Positions 16,666 through 26,406 of a stretch of DNA of 64,000 nucleotides are shown one piece after another (position 1 is the stretch's first letter; each line of letters opens with the position of its first letter). The notes below the pieces were generated by a model. The model worked only from the letters and a program-made list of their open reading frames with translations, was not told where the DNA came from and did no database searches. The stretch covers positions 652,962 through 716,961 of the forward strand of contig NZ_DLHM01000004.1 in assembly GCF_002483205.1 (NCBI RefSeq), given 5' to 3'. The translations under genes were made by a program, and so were the position numbers. This stretch comes from Flavihumibacter sp. UBA7668 (GTDB taxonomy: Bacteria > Bacteroidota > Bacteroidia > Chitinophagales > Chitinophagaceae).

Positions 16666-19092
16666 TTAGTCTGTTTTTAATGCTTTAATTGGATTAGAAA
16701 GGGCTGTTTTAATTGTTTGAATGCTGATGGTGCCTACAGCAATAAAAAGGGCAACCAGCACTGCAAAGGGTAAAAGCCACCAGGGAATTTCAATTTTATA
16801 GGCGAAATTGGTTAACCAGTTCTGCATACCCCACCAGGCAAGGGGACAGGCAATCAGTCCTGCAACAAGTACCAGTTTTATAAAGTCAAGTGAGAGAAGT
16901 GTTGTAATATCAGAAACGGATGCTCCCAATACTTTTCGAATGCCAATTTCTCTGGTTCTGGCACGAATAGAATAGGTGGTCAATCCAAATAATCCCAGAC
17001 AGGCGATCAGGATCGCCCAAAAGGAAGCTGTTGTAAATAATGCACCATATTTTGATTCCGCAATATATTGCCGATTGAATTGTTCATCTGCAAAAAAATA
17101 CTCAAAAGGGTTATTGGGAAAACTTTGTTTAAATAAGGTTTCCAACTTTGCAATTTGTTCCTGAATCCGGCCCGAAACCAGTCGGATTGAATAATAAACA
17201 TTGTTGGTTTGGGGGTAAAAGATAATTGGATCAATTGCGTTTTGCAAACCTGTATGATGATAATTTTTTACTACTCCCAAAACCTGTAAACTTCGTTCAT
17301 CCCAGGATATTCTTGTGGATATGGCTTCTTCTGCAGATTTAAAACCGAGTTCTTTTACGGCCCGTTCATTAAGCATCACTTTATCATTCTGATTCCATTC
17401 TACCGATGTTTCGGAAGGTGTAAAGTTTCTTCCTGCGACCAGATCGATTGAATAAGTAGGCAGGTATCGGTGATCTACAATGGCAAAGGCAAAAGACTTT
17501 TGCTCAACCCCTTTGTTGGAGCCTGGTTGAGAGAATCCTGCGGTACGGAAATTATAATAGGACCCAGGTACTGATCCTGTCAATGAAAATTGCTGAACCT
17601 GTGGATTGGATTCCAGTCCGGTTATAAAGGCTGATTTCCGGTTGGCATAACTACTGTCTTTCCCAACAGACGGACCTCTCACTACCAATAGTTTATCAAT
17701 TGTCATTCCAAGAGCACTATCCTGCATGTATTGCAATTGTTTATAAATAATAAAAGTAGATAAGACTAGTCCGATTGATATGGCAAATTGTGCAACTACC
17801 AGGTATTTCCTTACAACTGAAGATTTTGAAGAGCCGATGGATTTATTTTTGAGTACAGTCAGTGGTTGATAACCAGTAATTACCATTGCGGTATACCAAC
17901 CGGATAAAACTGCTCCGGTAAGCAGGATTCCAATACCTGTAATGGTAATATTGTTCCATTTAATAGATGTCAGTGTTAGTTCCTGTTGGATCAGGTTATT
18001 GAAAACAGGTTGAATAAAAAGTACCAGCAGAAGTGCTAAACCGGCACCCAGCAGGTTCATCAACATAGCTTCTGTCAGGTAGAGTTGAATAAGGGAAGCC
18101 CGGCTTGCCCCAATAATTTTACGTATTCCGATTTCATTCGCTCGTTTTAAGGCCTGCGCAGTTGAAAGATTGACATAATTAAACCAGGCCATGAACACAA
18201 TCAGAATTGCTACAAGACCTAATACATACACATATTTTAAATTTCCAAAACTTGGGAAAGGGTCATTAAAAGAATCGGGCAGGTGCATGGCAGACATTTT
18301 CTGCAAATGCAGTTTGGTACCATCCTGTTCGGGGATTTTTGAGTGACGAAGTTCATTCAATTGTTTTTCCAAATGAGTCAGATCAGTGCCCGGAGAAAGA
18401 TTAACCATTGTTTGAATATACTGGGAAGATAAATTGCCAATGGCGGCCCAGTCATTATCTTTTACATAGGAAGGAACGGCAAGGGTGGCAAGGGAAAAAA
18501 CCATATCATACTGAATATCAGAATTGTCTGGAATATCATAAATCCCGGCTACTCTGAATGTGCCTTCACCAAACTGGTTGTATAAAAGTATGGATTGTCC
18601 TATAGGACTTTTATTGCCAAAATATTTTTTCGCAGTTTTATTGGATACAAATACAGTAAATGGATGTTCAAGATCAGCAGCTTTTCCGGCAAGAAGTGGA
18701 AAGCTGAAAAAGCTGAAAAAATTGCCATCCGCATACCCAATCCCGGTTTCCCTGAAAGGATCAGCCCCCGGATCATTGATCTTCACTACTCCCTGAGCTA
18801 TTCCTGATTCATACCTGCAAAAATCCTGAATTTGGGGAAAATGTTCTTTTATAAGCGGACCGATTCCTGGTTCCATTTCCGGCCAGGAGTTTCCATCCGG
18901 GCTGGTATATACCAGGCGGTGCAGCTGGTGAAGCTCCTTATGAAATGAATTGAAACTTTTTTCCCTGCTGACAAACTGCAGTATTAGCAGGAAGGCTGCA
19001 GTACCAAGTGCAATCCCGGTAATATTTAGCAGGCTATATGCCTTATTTCTGGTTATATTCCTGATCGCCAGTACTATATTATTGCGCAGCAT
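16666..19092 (-). CDS. MacB/FtsX-type ABC permease 2
   Basis: The 808-residue paralog has the same two-module architecture: N-terminal helix about 18-40, then alternating MacB-like periplasmic and FtsX domains. Coupling phrases are RANEIGIRKIIGAS in the first FtsX domain and TREIGIRKVLGAS in the second. It ends NPIKALKTD, which fits the shared C-terminal motif with a final Asp instead of Glu. Only 8 bp separate it from permease 3, so it belongs to the tight four-gene block (permeases 5 to 2). The periplasmic domains differ clearly from the neighbours, which suggests a distinct partner or signal. Confidence 0.92.
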   Translation of the reverse strand: MLRNNIVLAIRNITRNKAYSLLNITGIALGTAAFLLILQFVSREKSFNSFHKELHQLHRLVYTSPDGNSWPEMEPGIGPLIKEHFPQIQDFCRYESGIAQGVVKINDPGADPFRETGIGYADGNFFSFFSFPLLAGKAADLEHPFTVFVSNKTAKKYFGNKSPIGQSILLYNQFGEGTFRVAGIYDIPDNSDIQYDMVFSLATLAVPSYVKDNDWAAIGNLSSQYIQTMVNLSPGTDLTHLEKQLNELRHSKIPEQDGTKLHLQKMSAMHLPDSFNDPFPSFGNLKYVYVLGLVAILIVFMAWFNYVNLSTAQALKRANEIGIRKIIGASRASLIQLYLTEAMLMNLLGAGLALLLVLFIQPVFNNLIQQELTLTSIKWNNITITGIGILLTGAVLSGWYTAMVITGYQPLTVLKNKSIGSSKSSVVRKYLVVAQFAISIGLVLSTFIIYKQLQYMQDSALGMTIDKLLVVRGPSVGKDSSYANRKSAFITGLESNPQVQQFSLTGSVPGSYYNFRTAGFSQPGSNKGVEQKSFAFAIVDHRYLPTYSIDLVAGRNFTPSETSVEWNQNDKVMLNERAVKELGFKSAEEAISTRISWDERSLQVLGVVKNYHHTGLQNAIDPIIFYPQTNNVYYSIRLVSGRIQEQIAKLETLFKQSFPNNPFEYFFADEQFNRQYIAESKYGALFTTASFWAILIACLGLFGLTTYSIRARTREIGIRKVLGASVSDITTLLSLDFIKLVLVAGLIACPLAWWGMQNWLTNFAYKIEIPWWLLPFAVLVALFIAVGTISIQTIKTALSNPIKALKTD

Positions 19093-19100
19093 AGAATTGG

Positions 19101-21536
19101 TTATTCAGTTTTAAGGCTGGTGACAGGGTTGGCCAGAGCAGCGCGGATGGCTTTATATCCAACGGTAGCCCAGGCGATCAGAATACTGGTAAGGATGGCT
19201 ATGGCGAAAATCCACCAGCCTATTGTGATCTTGAATACGAAATTCTGCAGCCAGGCATTCATCAGGTACCAGGCGACTGGTGCAGCAAGCGCAAATGCAA
19301 CCAGAATTAGGATAGTAAATTCTTTGGAAAAAAGTAATACTATGTTTGAGACAGACGCTCCCAGCACTTTTCGGATACCTACTTCTTTTGTTTTTTGAAT
19401 AGCCATAAAGGAAATAAGCCCATATAAACCGAGGCTTGAAATAATGATAGCGAGGATGGCAAATACTTTATATAGCCTGCTCAATCGTTCTTCCTGCTGG
19501 TAAAAATCATTGATGGATTCGTCCAGAAAACTTGCACTAAAAGCATATTCGGGATAATGCGTATTCCAAAGCTGCTCAATTTTTCCGAGTACTTTGCCAG
19601 GATTACTGGTCTTCAGTTTGATATTGGTCTGACTCATGTAGGTGCTGGCTCTGTTTCTGGTACGTAAAATAATGGTTGGTTTTACGGTTTCTCTCAGGGA
19701 ATTATTTTTAAAATCTTTTACCACTCCAACAATTGGCAGCCAATCCTGCAAACCAAGCTTCATTGTTTTACCGATGGCTTCTTGAGGATTTTTCATGCCC
19801 AGTTTTTGGGACATGGTTTCATTAATTACCACTTTTTGAACGGAATCAGCATCTGAATAAAAAGTTCCTGCCAGGAGTTTCAGCCCAAAGGTTTCAGCAT
19901 AGGCTTCATCTGCCATTTTTATATGTGCATCAAAGGGCTGGTCTTCAGTTTTATGATCAAATGCAAAATTTGAGGTCCAGTTATTATCGCTTGACGGGGC
20001 ATCAAATGAAAAAGAAACCTGTTGTACTTCAGGAATTTTTTTCAGTTCGGCACGAAATCCAGTCTGACGCGCAATCGTAACACTATCACTGCTGCCAGTT
20101 AACAGCAATGTAGCATCTTTACTGAAACCAAGGTCCGCATTGCGGATAAAGCTCATCTGAGAAATAGCTATTATAGTTGCTATAACCAGTAATTGTGAAA
20201 ACGAAAATTGTAATACTACCAGAATTCTTCGCAAAGATAAACCAGCATAGGTACTGGTATTGATTTTATTTTTAATTGCAGCAATTGGTTTGAAATTACT
20301 TAATACAAATGCGGGGTAAAAACCTGAAAGCACACTGGTAATCAGAATTACAGAGAACAGAAATAGGAAACTTCCCGGGTTAAGCAGTTTCAGTTTTTCC
20401 TGGATATCAGTAATGTATTTGAGATAGGGGAGTGCAATCCAGGAGAGTAAAAGAGCAATAACGGAGGAAAACAGCACCAATAAAAATGTTTCTGTTATCA
20501 ATTGTGCGCGTAATTGTGAACGTGTTCCTCCAATAACTTTCCGAATGCCGATTTCTTTGCTTCTTTTGGCAGCAAGTGCAGTTGACAGATTTACAAAATT
20601 GATACATGCCATAAGGAGTATCAATACGCCAATCAGTAATAGTGTGTTTAAGGATGCTTTGCTGGTAACATGGGTACCGTTGTTTCCAAACCTGGTATCA
20701 AAATGAATTTCTTTAAGTGGATGCAGGGAATGAAACGTTTTTGATGCTGCCTCTGGCCGATAATATTTTTTAACGAATGTACCCATTTGTGAATTGATCT
20801 GGTCAGCTGTTGTACGTTCGGGTATAAGTGCATATACCTGGTGATTGGATGTTGATAATCCCCATCCATCAATAGCATCTTCAAATCCCCACACCCCAGA
20901 GTTTGATAAAAAGGTCTGGTACGACGGAACAATTTGAAAATTAAAGTCGGTATTAGTCGGTGGATCGTTAAATATTCCTGCTACCTGTAAGCGGATTTGA
21001 TTGTCGAATAATATGGATTTGCCCATTGCCCGCTCAACTGATCCAAAGTATTTTTCTGCCTTGGATCTGGAGATTGCTACCATGCCGGGTTGATTCAAAA
21101 TCTCCGGTTGTCCTGCAATCCAGATTAAATCAAAAAAATCAGTAAAGTTGGGTTCACTAAAAAAAACACCTGTTTCTTCTATGAATTTCTGATTGGTAAT
21201 TTTATTTTCCTGATCCAAAACTGTTATCTGGGAACCGTTTGAAACAAAAAATTGGGTAAACTGAACCTGCGGAAAATCATTGCTGAGTGCCTTTCTGGCC
21301 GGGAAAGCGACTCCTGAATAGAATTCTTCATTGCCGTCTTTCACTTCTTTTTTCACTATCTGGAAAACCCTGCTGGCATTGGCATGGTATTGATCATAAC
21401 TCCGTTCATGTTGCAATACCAGAAATATAACCAGACAGGCAGCCAGTGCAATGGCCAGGCCGGTAATGTTCAGAAGGGAATGGGTTCCGTATCTTCTGAT
21501 ATTTCTAAATGCGATGGTAAAATAATTCTTTATCAT
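19101..21536 (-). CDS. MacB/FtsX-type ABC permease 3
   Basis: This 811-residue permease starts MIKNYFTIAFRNIRRYGTHS and has the double MacB-periplasmic plus FtsX layout. The coupling helices carry RSKEIGIRKVIGGT and TKEVGIRKVLGAS. It ends NPVTSLKTE. It is the longest of the six by a few residues. Spacers to its neighbours are 8 bp (permease 2) and 9 bp (permease 4), which points to one polycistronic message. The family assignment is secure; the substrate or client is unknown. Confidence 0.92.
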   Translation of the reverse strand: MIKNYFTIAFRNIRRYGTHSLLNITGLAIALAACLVIFLVLQHERSYDQYHANASRVFQIVKKEVKDGNEEFYSGVAFPARKALSNDFPQVQFTQFFVSNGSQITVLDQENKITNQKFIEETGVFFSEPNFTDFFDLIWIAGQPEILNQPGMVAISRSKAEKYFGSVERAMGKSILFDNQIRLQVAGIFNDPPTNTDFNFQIVPSYQTFLSNSGVWGFEDAIDGWGLSTSNHQVYALIPERTTADQINSQMGTFVKKYYRPEAASKTFHSLHPLKEIHFDTRFGNNGTHVTSKASLNTLLLIGVLILLMACINFVNLSTALAAKRSKEIGIRKVIGGTRSQLRAQLITETFLLVLFSSVIALLLSWIALPYLKYITDIQEKLKLLNPGSFLFLFSVILITSVLSGFYPAFVLSNFKPIAAIKNKINTSTYAGLSLRRILVVLQFSFSQLLVIATIIAISQMSFIRNADLGFSKDATLLLTGSSDSVTIARQTGFRAELKKIPEVQQVSFSFDAPSSDNNWTSNFAFDHKTEDQPFDAHIKMADEAYAETFGLKLLAGTFYSDADSVQKVVINETMSQKLGMKNPQEAIGKTMKLGLQDWLPIVGVVKDFKNNSLRETVKPTIILRTRNRASTYMSQTNIKLKTSNPGKVLGKIEQLWNTHYPEYAFSASFLDESINDFYQQEERLSRLYKVFAILAIIISSLGLYGLISFMAIQKTKEVGIRKVLGASVSNIVLLFSKEFTILILVAFALAAPVAWYLMNAWLQNFVFKITIGWWIFAIAILTSILIAWATVGYKAIRAALANPVTSLKTE

Positions 21537-21545
21537 GACAGGGAT

Positions 21546-23906
21546 TTATTCTGACTTTAAGCTTTTAACCGGATTGGAAAGAGCTGCTTTAATTGCCTGA
21601 ATGCTCGTTGTCAATACAGCTATCAACATACTTACAACCCCAGTTACAAGGAATATCCAACCATCGATGGCTGTTTTGTAGGCATAGGATTCAAGCCATT
21701 GATTCATAAGCAGCCAGGCAAGCGGACTGGCAATAAGGAATGAAAGCAAAACCAGTGTTAGAAAGTCTTTTGATAATAAGGTGGTAATTGATGCAACAGA
21801 AGCTCCCAACACCTTGCGGATCCCAATTTCTTTAAAACGAGTAGCTGCCATGTAGGTAGCCAGTCCAAATAACCCCATACAGGAGATGAAAATGGTGAGT
21901 CCGGCAAACAATGCTGCAAGCGATCCCATCTTTTTTTCTTCTTCAAATTTTGCACCATAAGCCTCATCCACAAATGTGTAATCAAAGGGGTAGCTGGGGT
22001 TGAATTTTTTGAAAATAGATGCTGCTTTTTTTAGGTTTTCACTTACTGAATTGGCGGCATTTAGTCTGAAATGAATGACATTGAACCAGCCCTTCGCACC
22101 CTGAATGAACATGGGTTGTGTTTTAGCAAAGGGGGAGTGCAGGATAAAGTCTTTGATGACCCCAACCACAGTCCAATCGCGTCCATTATCCTGTAAAGTT
22201 TGTCCGATCGGATCCTTAAAGCCCATTGCTGCAACAGCAGATTCATTTAATAGTATCGCTGTTGAGTCGGAAGGGTGTGTTTCCAGATCAAAATCTCTGC
22301 CTTTTACCAATTCCAGTCCGGCGGTTGTAACAAATTGCTGGTCAGCACAAAAGCGATCAAACAAGGTCCGATCATTTTCCTGCTTTCCTTTCCAGTTGAT
22401 GCCCCATGTATTACTCCAGCCTTCTGTTAAAGGGGCACTGGTTTTGGTTACGGATACAGCAGTACCTGATGAAAGTAATTCATTTTTAATAAGCGTATAA
22501 TTTTTTTCTGTAGTGCCCGTCATGAAGTAATAGACCAGCTGATCTTTGTTATATCCATTATTTCGGTTGCGTGCATGATTGATCTGTTTGTTTATTACAA
22601 GTGTGCAAATGATCAATACGATTGCAAAGGTGAACTGCAATACAACCAATACTTTTCTTGGATTGATAGCAGCCTGTGTTTTTTTGAAAGCCCCTTTAAG
22701 CACTTTGGTTGGCTGAAATCCCGATAGAAAAAATGCGGGATAACTTCCTGCAATCAGTCCGGTTAACAGAATAAAACCGAACCACAAAGTCCATGCCCAG
22801 GCATTGGTATAATCAAGCCGAACAATTTTTCCGGTAAATGTATTAAAGGAAGGAAGGGTCAATTGTACAAGTACAATAGCAAGCAAGCCGGCAAGAAAAG
22901 CAATGAGAATTGATTCTCCCAGGAACTGTCCCATTAAATTATGACGCATGGCGCCGATTACTTTACGGATTCCAACCTCTTTTGCTCTTTTTTCACTTTT
23001 AGCCGTACTAAGATTCATAAAATTGATACAGGCAATCAGCAGAATGATAGCCCCTACAATAGAAAATATACGGATGTATTCGATCATGCCTCCTTCTTCA
23101 ACACCTTCAGTAAAATTGGAATATAGTCTCCATCGTTCTATCGGGTAAAGGAAGAACCCACCTTTTGGATCATCCCGGTCATATTTTTTTCTGAATTCAA
23201 CCAGTTTTGCATTGGCAGTTTCAGCATTGGTACCCGGTTTTAACAGGGCATATGTACGGGTTGAATTATTTCCCCAATAGTCATCGTCTCCTCCCTGGCT
23301 TCGCAAAAAGGACCAGGGGACCAGGCATTCGAATTGAAAACGTGAATTATTTGGCGGATCCTGTACTACGGCTGTTACTGTTAGCTGGTATTGTTCATTT
23401 AGTTCCAGTATTTTCCCTATTGGATTTTCGTTTCCAAAAAGTTTTTGTGCTGTCGATAGAGTGATTACCGTGCCGGTTGGATTCATTAATGCACTGGCAG
23501 AATCCCCTTTAAGAACGGGAAAACTGAAAACCTGAAGAAAGGTGGAATCTACCACGGAAGCCTTCATCATGATGGTTTTTTCGCCAAATTTTGTCAGATA
23601 AGAATCAGTCCAGTTTACCCGGGTTGTCGTCTCAATTTCGGGTATATCTGACTGTAAGGCTTTTGCAAGAATTTTGGGAGTGGTATTCCAGCACGAAAGC
23701 TTTCCGTTAAAACTTCCTTTATTCCATGCTTCATAAATACGGTCTTTTTTTTCATGAAATCGGTCATAACTGATTTCATGTGAAATCCATAAGAAGATCA
23801 GAATGGCTGATGCCATACCTACAGCCAGACCAAGTATATTGATGGCTGAGAAACCTTTGTATTTACCCAGATTTCTAAAAGCAATTTTTAAGTAACTGTA
23901 CAGCAT
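21546..23906 (-). CDS. MacB/FtsX-type ABC permease 4
   Basis: The 786-residue permease belongs with permease 6 to a shorter subgroup. Both share a WRLY...GG.I(E/Q)Y(I/V)R phrase before the first FtsX domain and the block FMNLSTA(K/R)SEKRA(K/R)EVGIRK. The second coupling phrase is FKEIGIRKVLGAS, and the C-terminus is NPVKSLKSE. Membrane helices are placed as in the other copies (first helix about 18-42). It is 9 bp from each neighbour. The similarity to permease 6 indicates that at least one duplication involved these two non-adjacent genes. Confidence 0.92.
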   Translation of the reverse strand: MLYSYLKIAFRNLGKYKGFSAINILGLAVGMASAILIFLWISHEISYDRFHEKKDRIYEAWNKGSFNGKLSCWNTTPKILAKALQSDIPEIETTTRVNWTDSYLTKFGEKTIMMKASVVDSTFLQVFSFPVLKGDSASALMNPTGTVITLSTAQKLFGNENPIGKILELNEQYQLTVTAVVQDPPNNSRFQFECLVPWSFLRSQGGDDDYWGNNSTRTYALLKPGTNAETANAKLVEFRKKYDRDDPKGGFFLYPIERWRLYSNFTEGVEEGGMIEYIRIFSIVGAIILLIACINFMNLSTAKSEKRAKEVGIRKVIGAMRHNLMGQFLGESILIAFLAGLLAIVLVQLTLPSFNTFTGKIVRLDYTNAWAWTLWFGFILLTGLIAGSYPAFFLSGFQPTKVLKGAFKKTQAAINPRKVLVVLQFTFAIVLIICTLVINKQINHARNRNNGYNKDQLVYYFMTGTTEKNYTLIKNELLSSGTAVSVTKTSAPLTEGWSNTWGINWKGKQENDRTLFDRFCADQQFVTTAGLELVKGRDFDLETHPSDSTAILLNESAVAAMGFKDPIGQTLQDNGRDWTVVGVIKDFILHSPFAKTQPMFIQGAKGWFNVIHFRLNAANSVSENLKKAASIFKKFNPSYPFDYTFVDEAYGAKFEEEKKMGSLAALFAGLTIFISCMGLFGLATYMAATRFKEIGIRKVLGASVASITTLLSKDFLTLVLLSFLIASPLAWLLMNQWLESYAYKTAIDGWIFLVTGVVSMLIAVLTTSIQAIKAALSNPVKSLKSE

Positions 23907-23915
23907 AGTCTAATT

Positions 23916-26345
23916 TTATTCTGATCGCAAACTTTTGATCGGGTTGGTAATGGCTGCTTTTAATGCCTGCCCGCCTACAGTAATAAGAGCAATTAAGATC
24001 GCAATACCACCAGCCACAAAAAATATCCACCAGCCAATAGAAGTTTTGAATGCAAAATTCTCCAGCCATTTATGCATGGCATACCAGGCTATTGGAAATG
24101 CAATTACTGCTGCTATTCCCACCAGTTTTATAAAGTCACGGGTAAGTAATGCCATTATGTGCTGAACAGATGCTCCCAGGACTTTCCGAACACCAATTTC
24201 TTTGTTGCGCTGTTCTGCCATAAAAGCAGCGAGACCGAATAACCCTAGACAGGCGATCAGGATAGTAAGGGCCGCAAAACTAATTGCCAATTGACCCACC
24301 CGTTGCTCTGACTCATACATGCGGGCAAAGGATTCATCCAGAAAACTATATTCAAATGGCATATCAGGGGCCATTTTGTTCCAGGTTTGTTCAATACTTG
24401 CCAGCAAGGGGTTTATATTTTTTGCATTGACTTTAAATGCCATTGAATAGTCTGCGGGCTTTAGCCAGAATGCAACCGGACCAATTTGCTGTTTCAGCGA
24501 TTCAAAATGAAAGTTTTTTACAACACCAATTATTGTATATGGAGTTGTCATGCCACCATTATTTCCCGAATATAATTTTTGTCCAACCGGGTTTTCAATT
24601 CCCATAAGGGCTGCAATCGTTTCATTAATTATGATACCGGAAGAATCGGTTCCAAATTCTTTTGAAAAATTTCTTCCATACTTCATTTCCATTCCCAAAA
24701 GTGGAATATAATTTTCATCCACTCCCCAGATTTGGGTATTCAAACCTGAACTGGATGTCATTGCTGCCTGGGTGGAAAAGGTGCGATCATTTCTGGAGCT
24801 TGCGGATACCGGTAAAAATCCGCTGTTAGTGCTGCCTATAACCCCGGACAATTTTAGAATTTCATTTCGAAATCCTTCCTTTTGATTATCCAATGCGAAT
24901 GTATTATTGATCACCAGCAATTGGTCCTTATTGAATCCAATATTTCTGGTCTGTATATAATTCAACTGACGATATATAACAAGGGTTCCAATGATTAGTA
25001 CAATGGAGGTAACGAATTGTACTACAACAAGCGTGCTACGCAATCCACCTTTGGTATGGCCAGTACTAAATTTTGATTTTAAGACCTGCAATGGCTGAAA
25101 GGAGGAAAGAAAAAATGCAGGATAGGTACCCGCGAGCAAACCAACAACAAGTGGAAGAAAAAATAACAAAACAATGAAAAAATGATTGAAAAGATCAGCA
25201 ACCTCAAATTGCTTACCAGAGATGTCATTGAAAAGAGGCAGTAATAAGGCTGTGGCAAGAAGGGCAAGGAAAATAGCCAAATAGGAGAGAAGTGTAGACT
25301 CGGTAAGGAATTGTCTGATAAGTGTTGATTTTTCTGAACCCAATACTTTCCGGATTCCTACTTCGCGGGCGCGGTTGGCAGATCTTGCAGTTGAAAGGTT
25401 CATGAAATTGATGCAGGCTATTAAGAGTATAAAAACTGCGACTGCAGAAAAAATATAAATGTACTGGATATTACCATTTACAGCAAGCTCTGGAAAGCGA
25501 TTGGAATGTAAATGGATATCAGTAAGTGGCATCAGGCTGTACTTCAACTTGTTTCCTGCCTGTTCAAATTCTTCCATGCTATTAATCTGCATTTCCTGTT
25601 TCGCTGCTGGCAAAACATGTCGCATTACATAGTCAGAAAACTTGGCTTCCAGACTGGCAGCGTTGTTGCCATCTTTTAATAGGAGATAGGTCTGAAAATT
25701 ATGGCTGAGCAGTTGGCCAAACTGATAGGGAGCATTATCCATGGAAAACAATAAATCAGGACGATAATGCGACTGCTTTGGAATATCTTCAATTACCCCG
25801 GTAATTTTATAAATGGTGGAGCCATTATCATTGGTTTCCAACGTTTTCCCAAGAACATCGGTAGTTCCAAAATATTTTTCCGCCATGGATTTGGTGACAA
25901 CAACTGTATTTGGTTCATTAAGTGCAGTGTTCAAGTCACCGGAAATAGCTGTAGCGGAGAATACTTTGAAATAGGTGGAATCCACATGAGCTACCAACGT
26001 CTCATTTAAAAAGGTAGTACCCTTTTTAATCAGTTTGGAACCGGAGCTGGCGTATATTCTTGTGTATTCTTCAATTTCCGGATAATCTTTTTTCAAAATT
26101 TCAGGCATTGGATCAGGAGCAACTGTCATAACTAGTTCAGTTCCACCCATCACTATATCTGTATTGATACGGAATATCCGATCCGCTTTTTTATTATGAT
26201 GATCATAGCCCAGTTCATTGGTCACATATAGTGTAATCAATAAAAAGCAGGTTAAGCCGGCAGCAAGCCCAACTATATTTAAAGTTGTAAAGAATTTATT
26301 CTTTAACAGACTTCGATAGGCTATTTTCCAGTTATTGTTAAACAT
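23916..26345 (-). CDS. MacB/FtsX-type ABC permease 5
   Basis: This 809-residue permease starts MFNNNWKIAYRSLLKNKFFT, with the first helix at about 18-42. Its coupling phrases are RAREVGIRKVLGSE and NKEIGVRKVLGAS, and it ends NPIKSLRSE. It is the first gene of the tight four-gene block: 9 bp separate it from permease 4, while a 61-bp gap holding a 20-bp-stem hairpin separates it from permease 6. The architecture is as in the other copies. No substrate can be inferred. Confidence 0.92.
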   Translation of the reverse strand: MFNNNWKIAYRSLLKNKFFTTLNIVGLAAGLTCFLLITLYVTNELGYDHHNKKADRIFRINTDIVMGGTELVMTVAPDPMPEILKKDYPEIEEYTRIYASSGSKLIKKGTTFLNETLVAHVDSTYFKVFSATAISGDLNTALNEPNTVVVTKSMAEKYFGTTDVLGKTLETNDNGSTIYKITGVIEDIPKQSHYRPDLLFSMDNAPYQFGQLLSHNFQTYLLLKDGNNAASLEAKFSDYVMRHVLPAAKQEMQINSMEEFEQAGNKLKYSLMPLTDIHLHSNRFPELAVNGNIQYIYIFSAVAVFILLIACINFMNLSTARSANRAREVGIRKVLGSEKSTLIRQFLTESTLLSYLAIFLALLATALLLPLFNDISGKQFEVADLFNHFFIVLLFFLPLVVGLLAGTYPAFFLSSFQPLQVLKSKFSTGHTKGGLRSTLVVVQFVTSIVLIIGTLVIYRQLNYIQTRNIGFNKDQLLVINNTFALDNQKEGFRNEILKLSGVIGSTNSGFLPVSASSRNDRTFSTQAAMTSSSGLNTQIWGVDENYIPLLGMEMKYGRNFSKEFGTDSSGIIINETIAALMGIENPVGQKLYSGNNGGMTTPYTIIGVVKNFHFESLKQQIGPVAFWLKPADYSMAFKVNAKNINPLLASIEQTWNKMAPDMPFEYSFLDESFARMYESEQRVGQLAISFAALTILIACLGLFGLAAFMAEQRNKEIGVRKVLGASVQHIMALLTRDFIKLVGIAAVIAFPIAWYAMHKWLENFAFKTSIGWWIFFVAGGIAILIALITVGGQALKAAITNPIKSLRSE

Positions 26346-26359
26346 TTCAACTGTATTAA

Positions 26360-26402
26360 ATTTCTTTCACCCGACCGGTGCCACCGGTCGGGTGAAAGAA
26401 AT
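26360..26402. repeat. 20-bp-stem perfect hairpin between permeases 5 and 6
   Basis: The arms 26360-26379 and 26383-26402 are perfectly complementary over 20 bp around a 3-nt loop. The inner 11 bp (ACCCGACCGGT) are identical to the hairpin at 16634-16658, but the loop is its reverse complement (GCC against GGC). No T run follows on the transcribed strand. It fills most of the 61-bp intergenic gap. Confidence 0.92.
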
Positions 26403-26406
26403 AAGG

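Noticed and set aside
22105..22500. 131-codon plus-strand frame inside permease 4
   Set aside because: It lies wholly antisense to a strongly supported permease and has no recognisable features.
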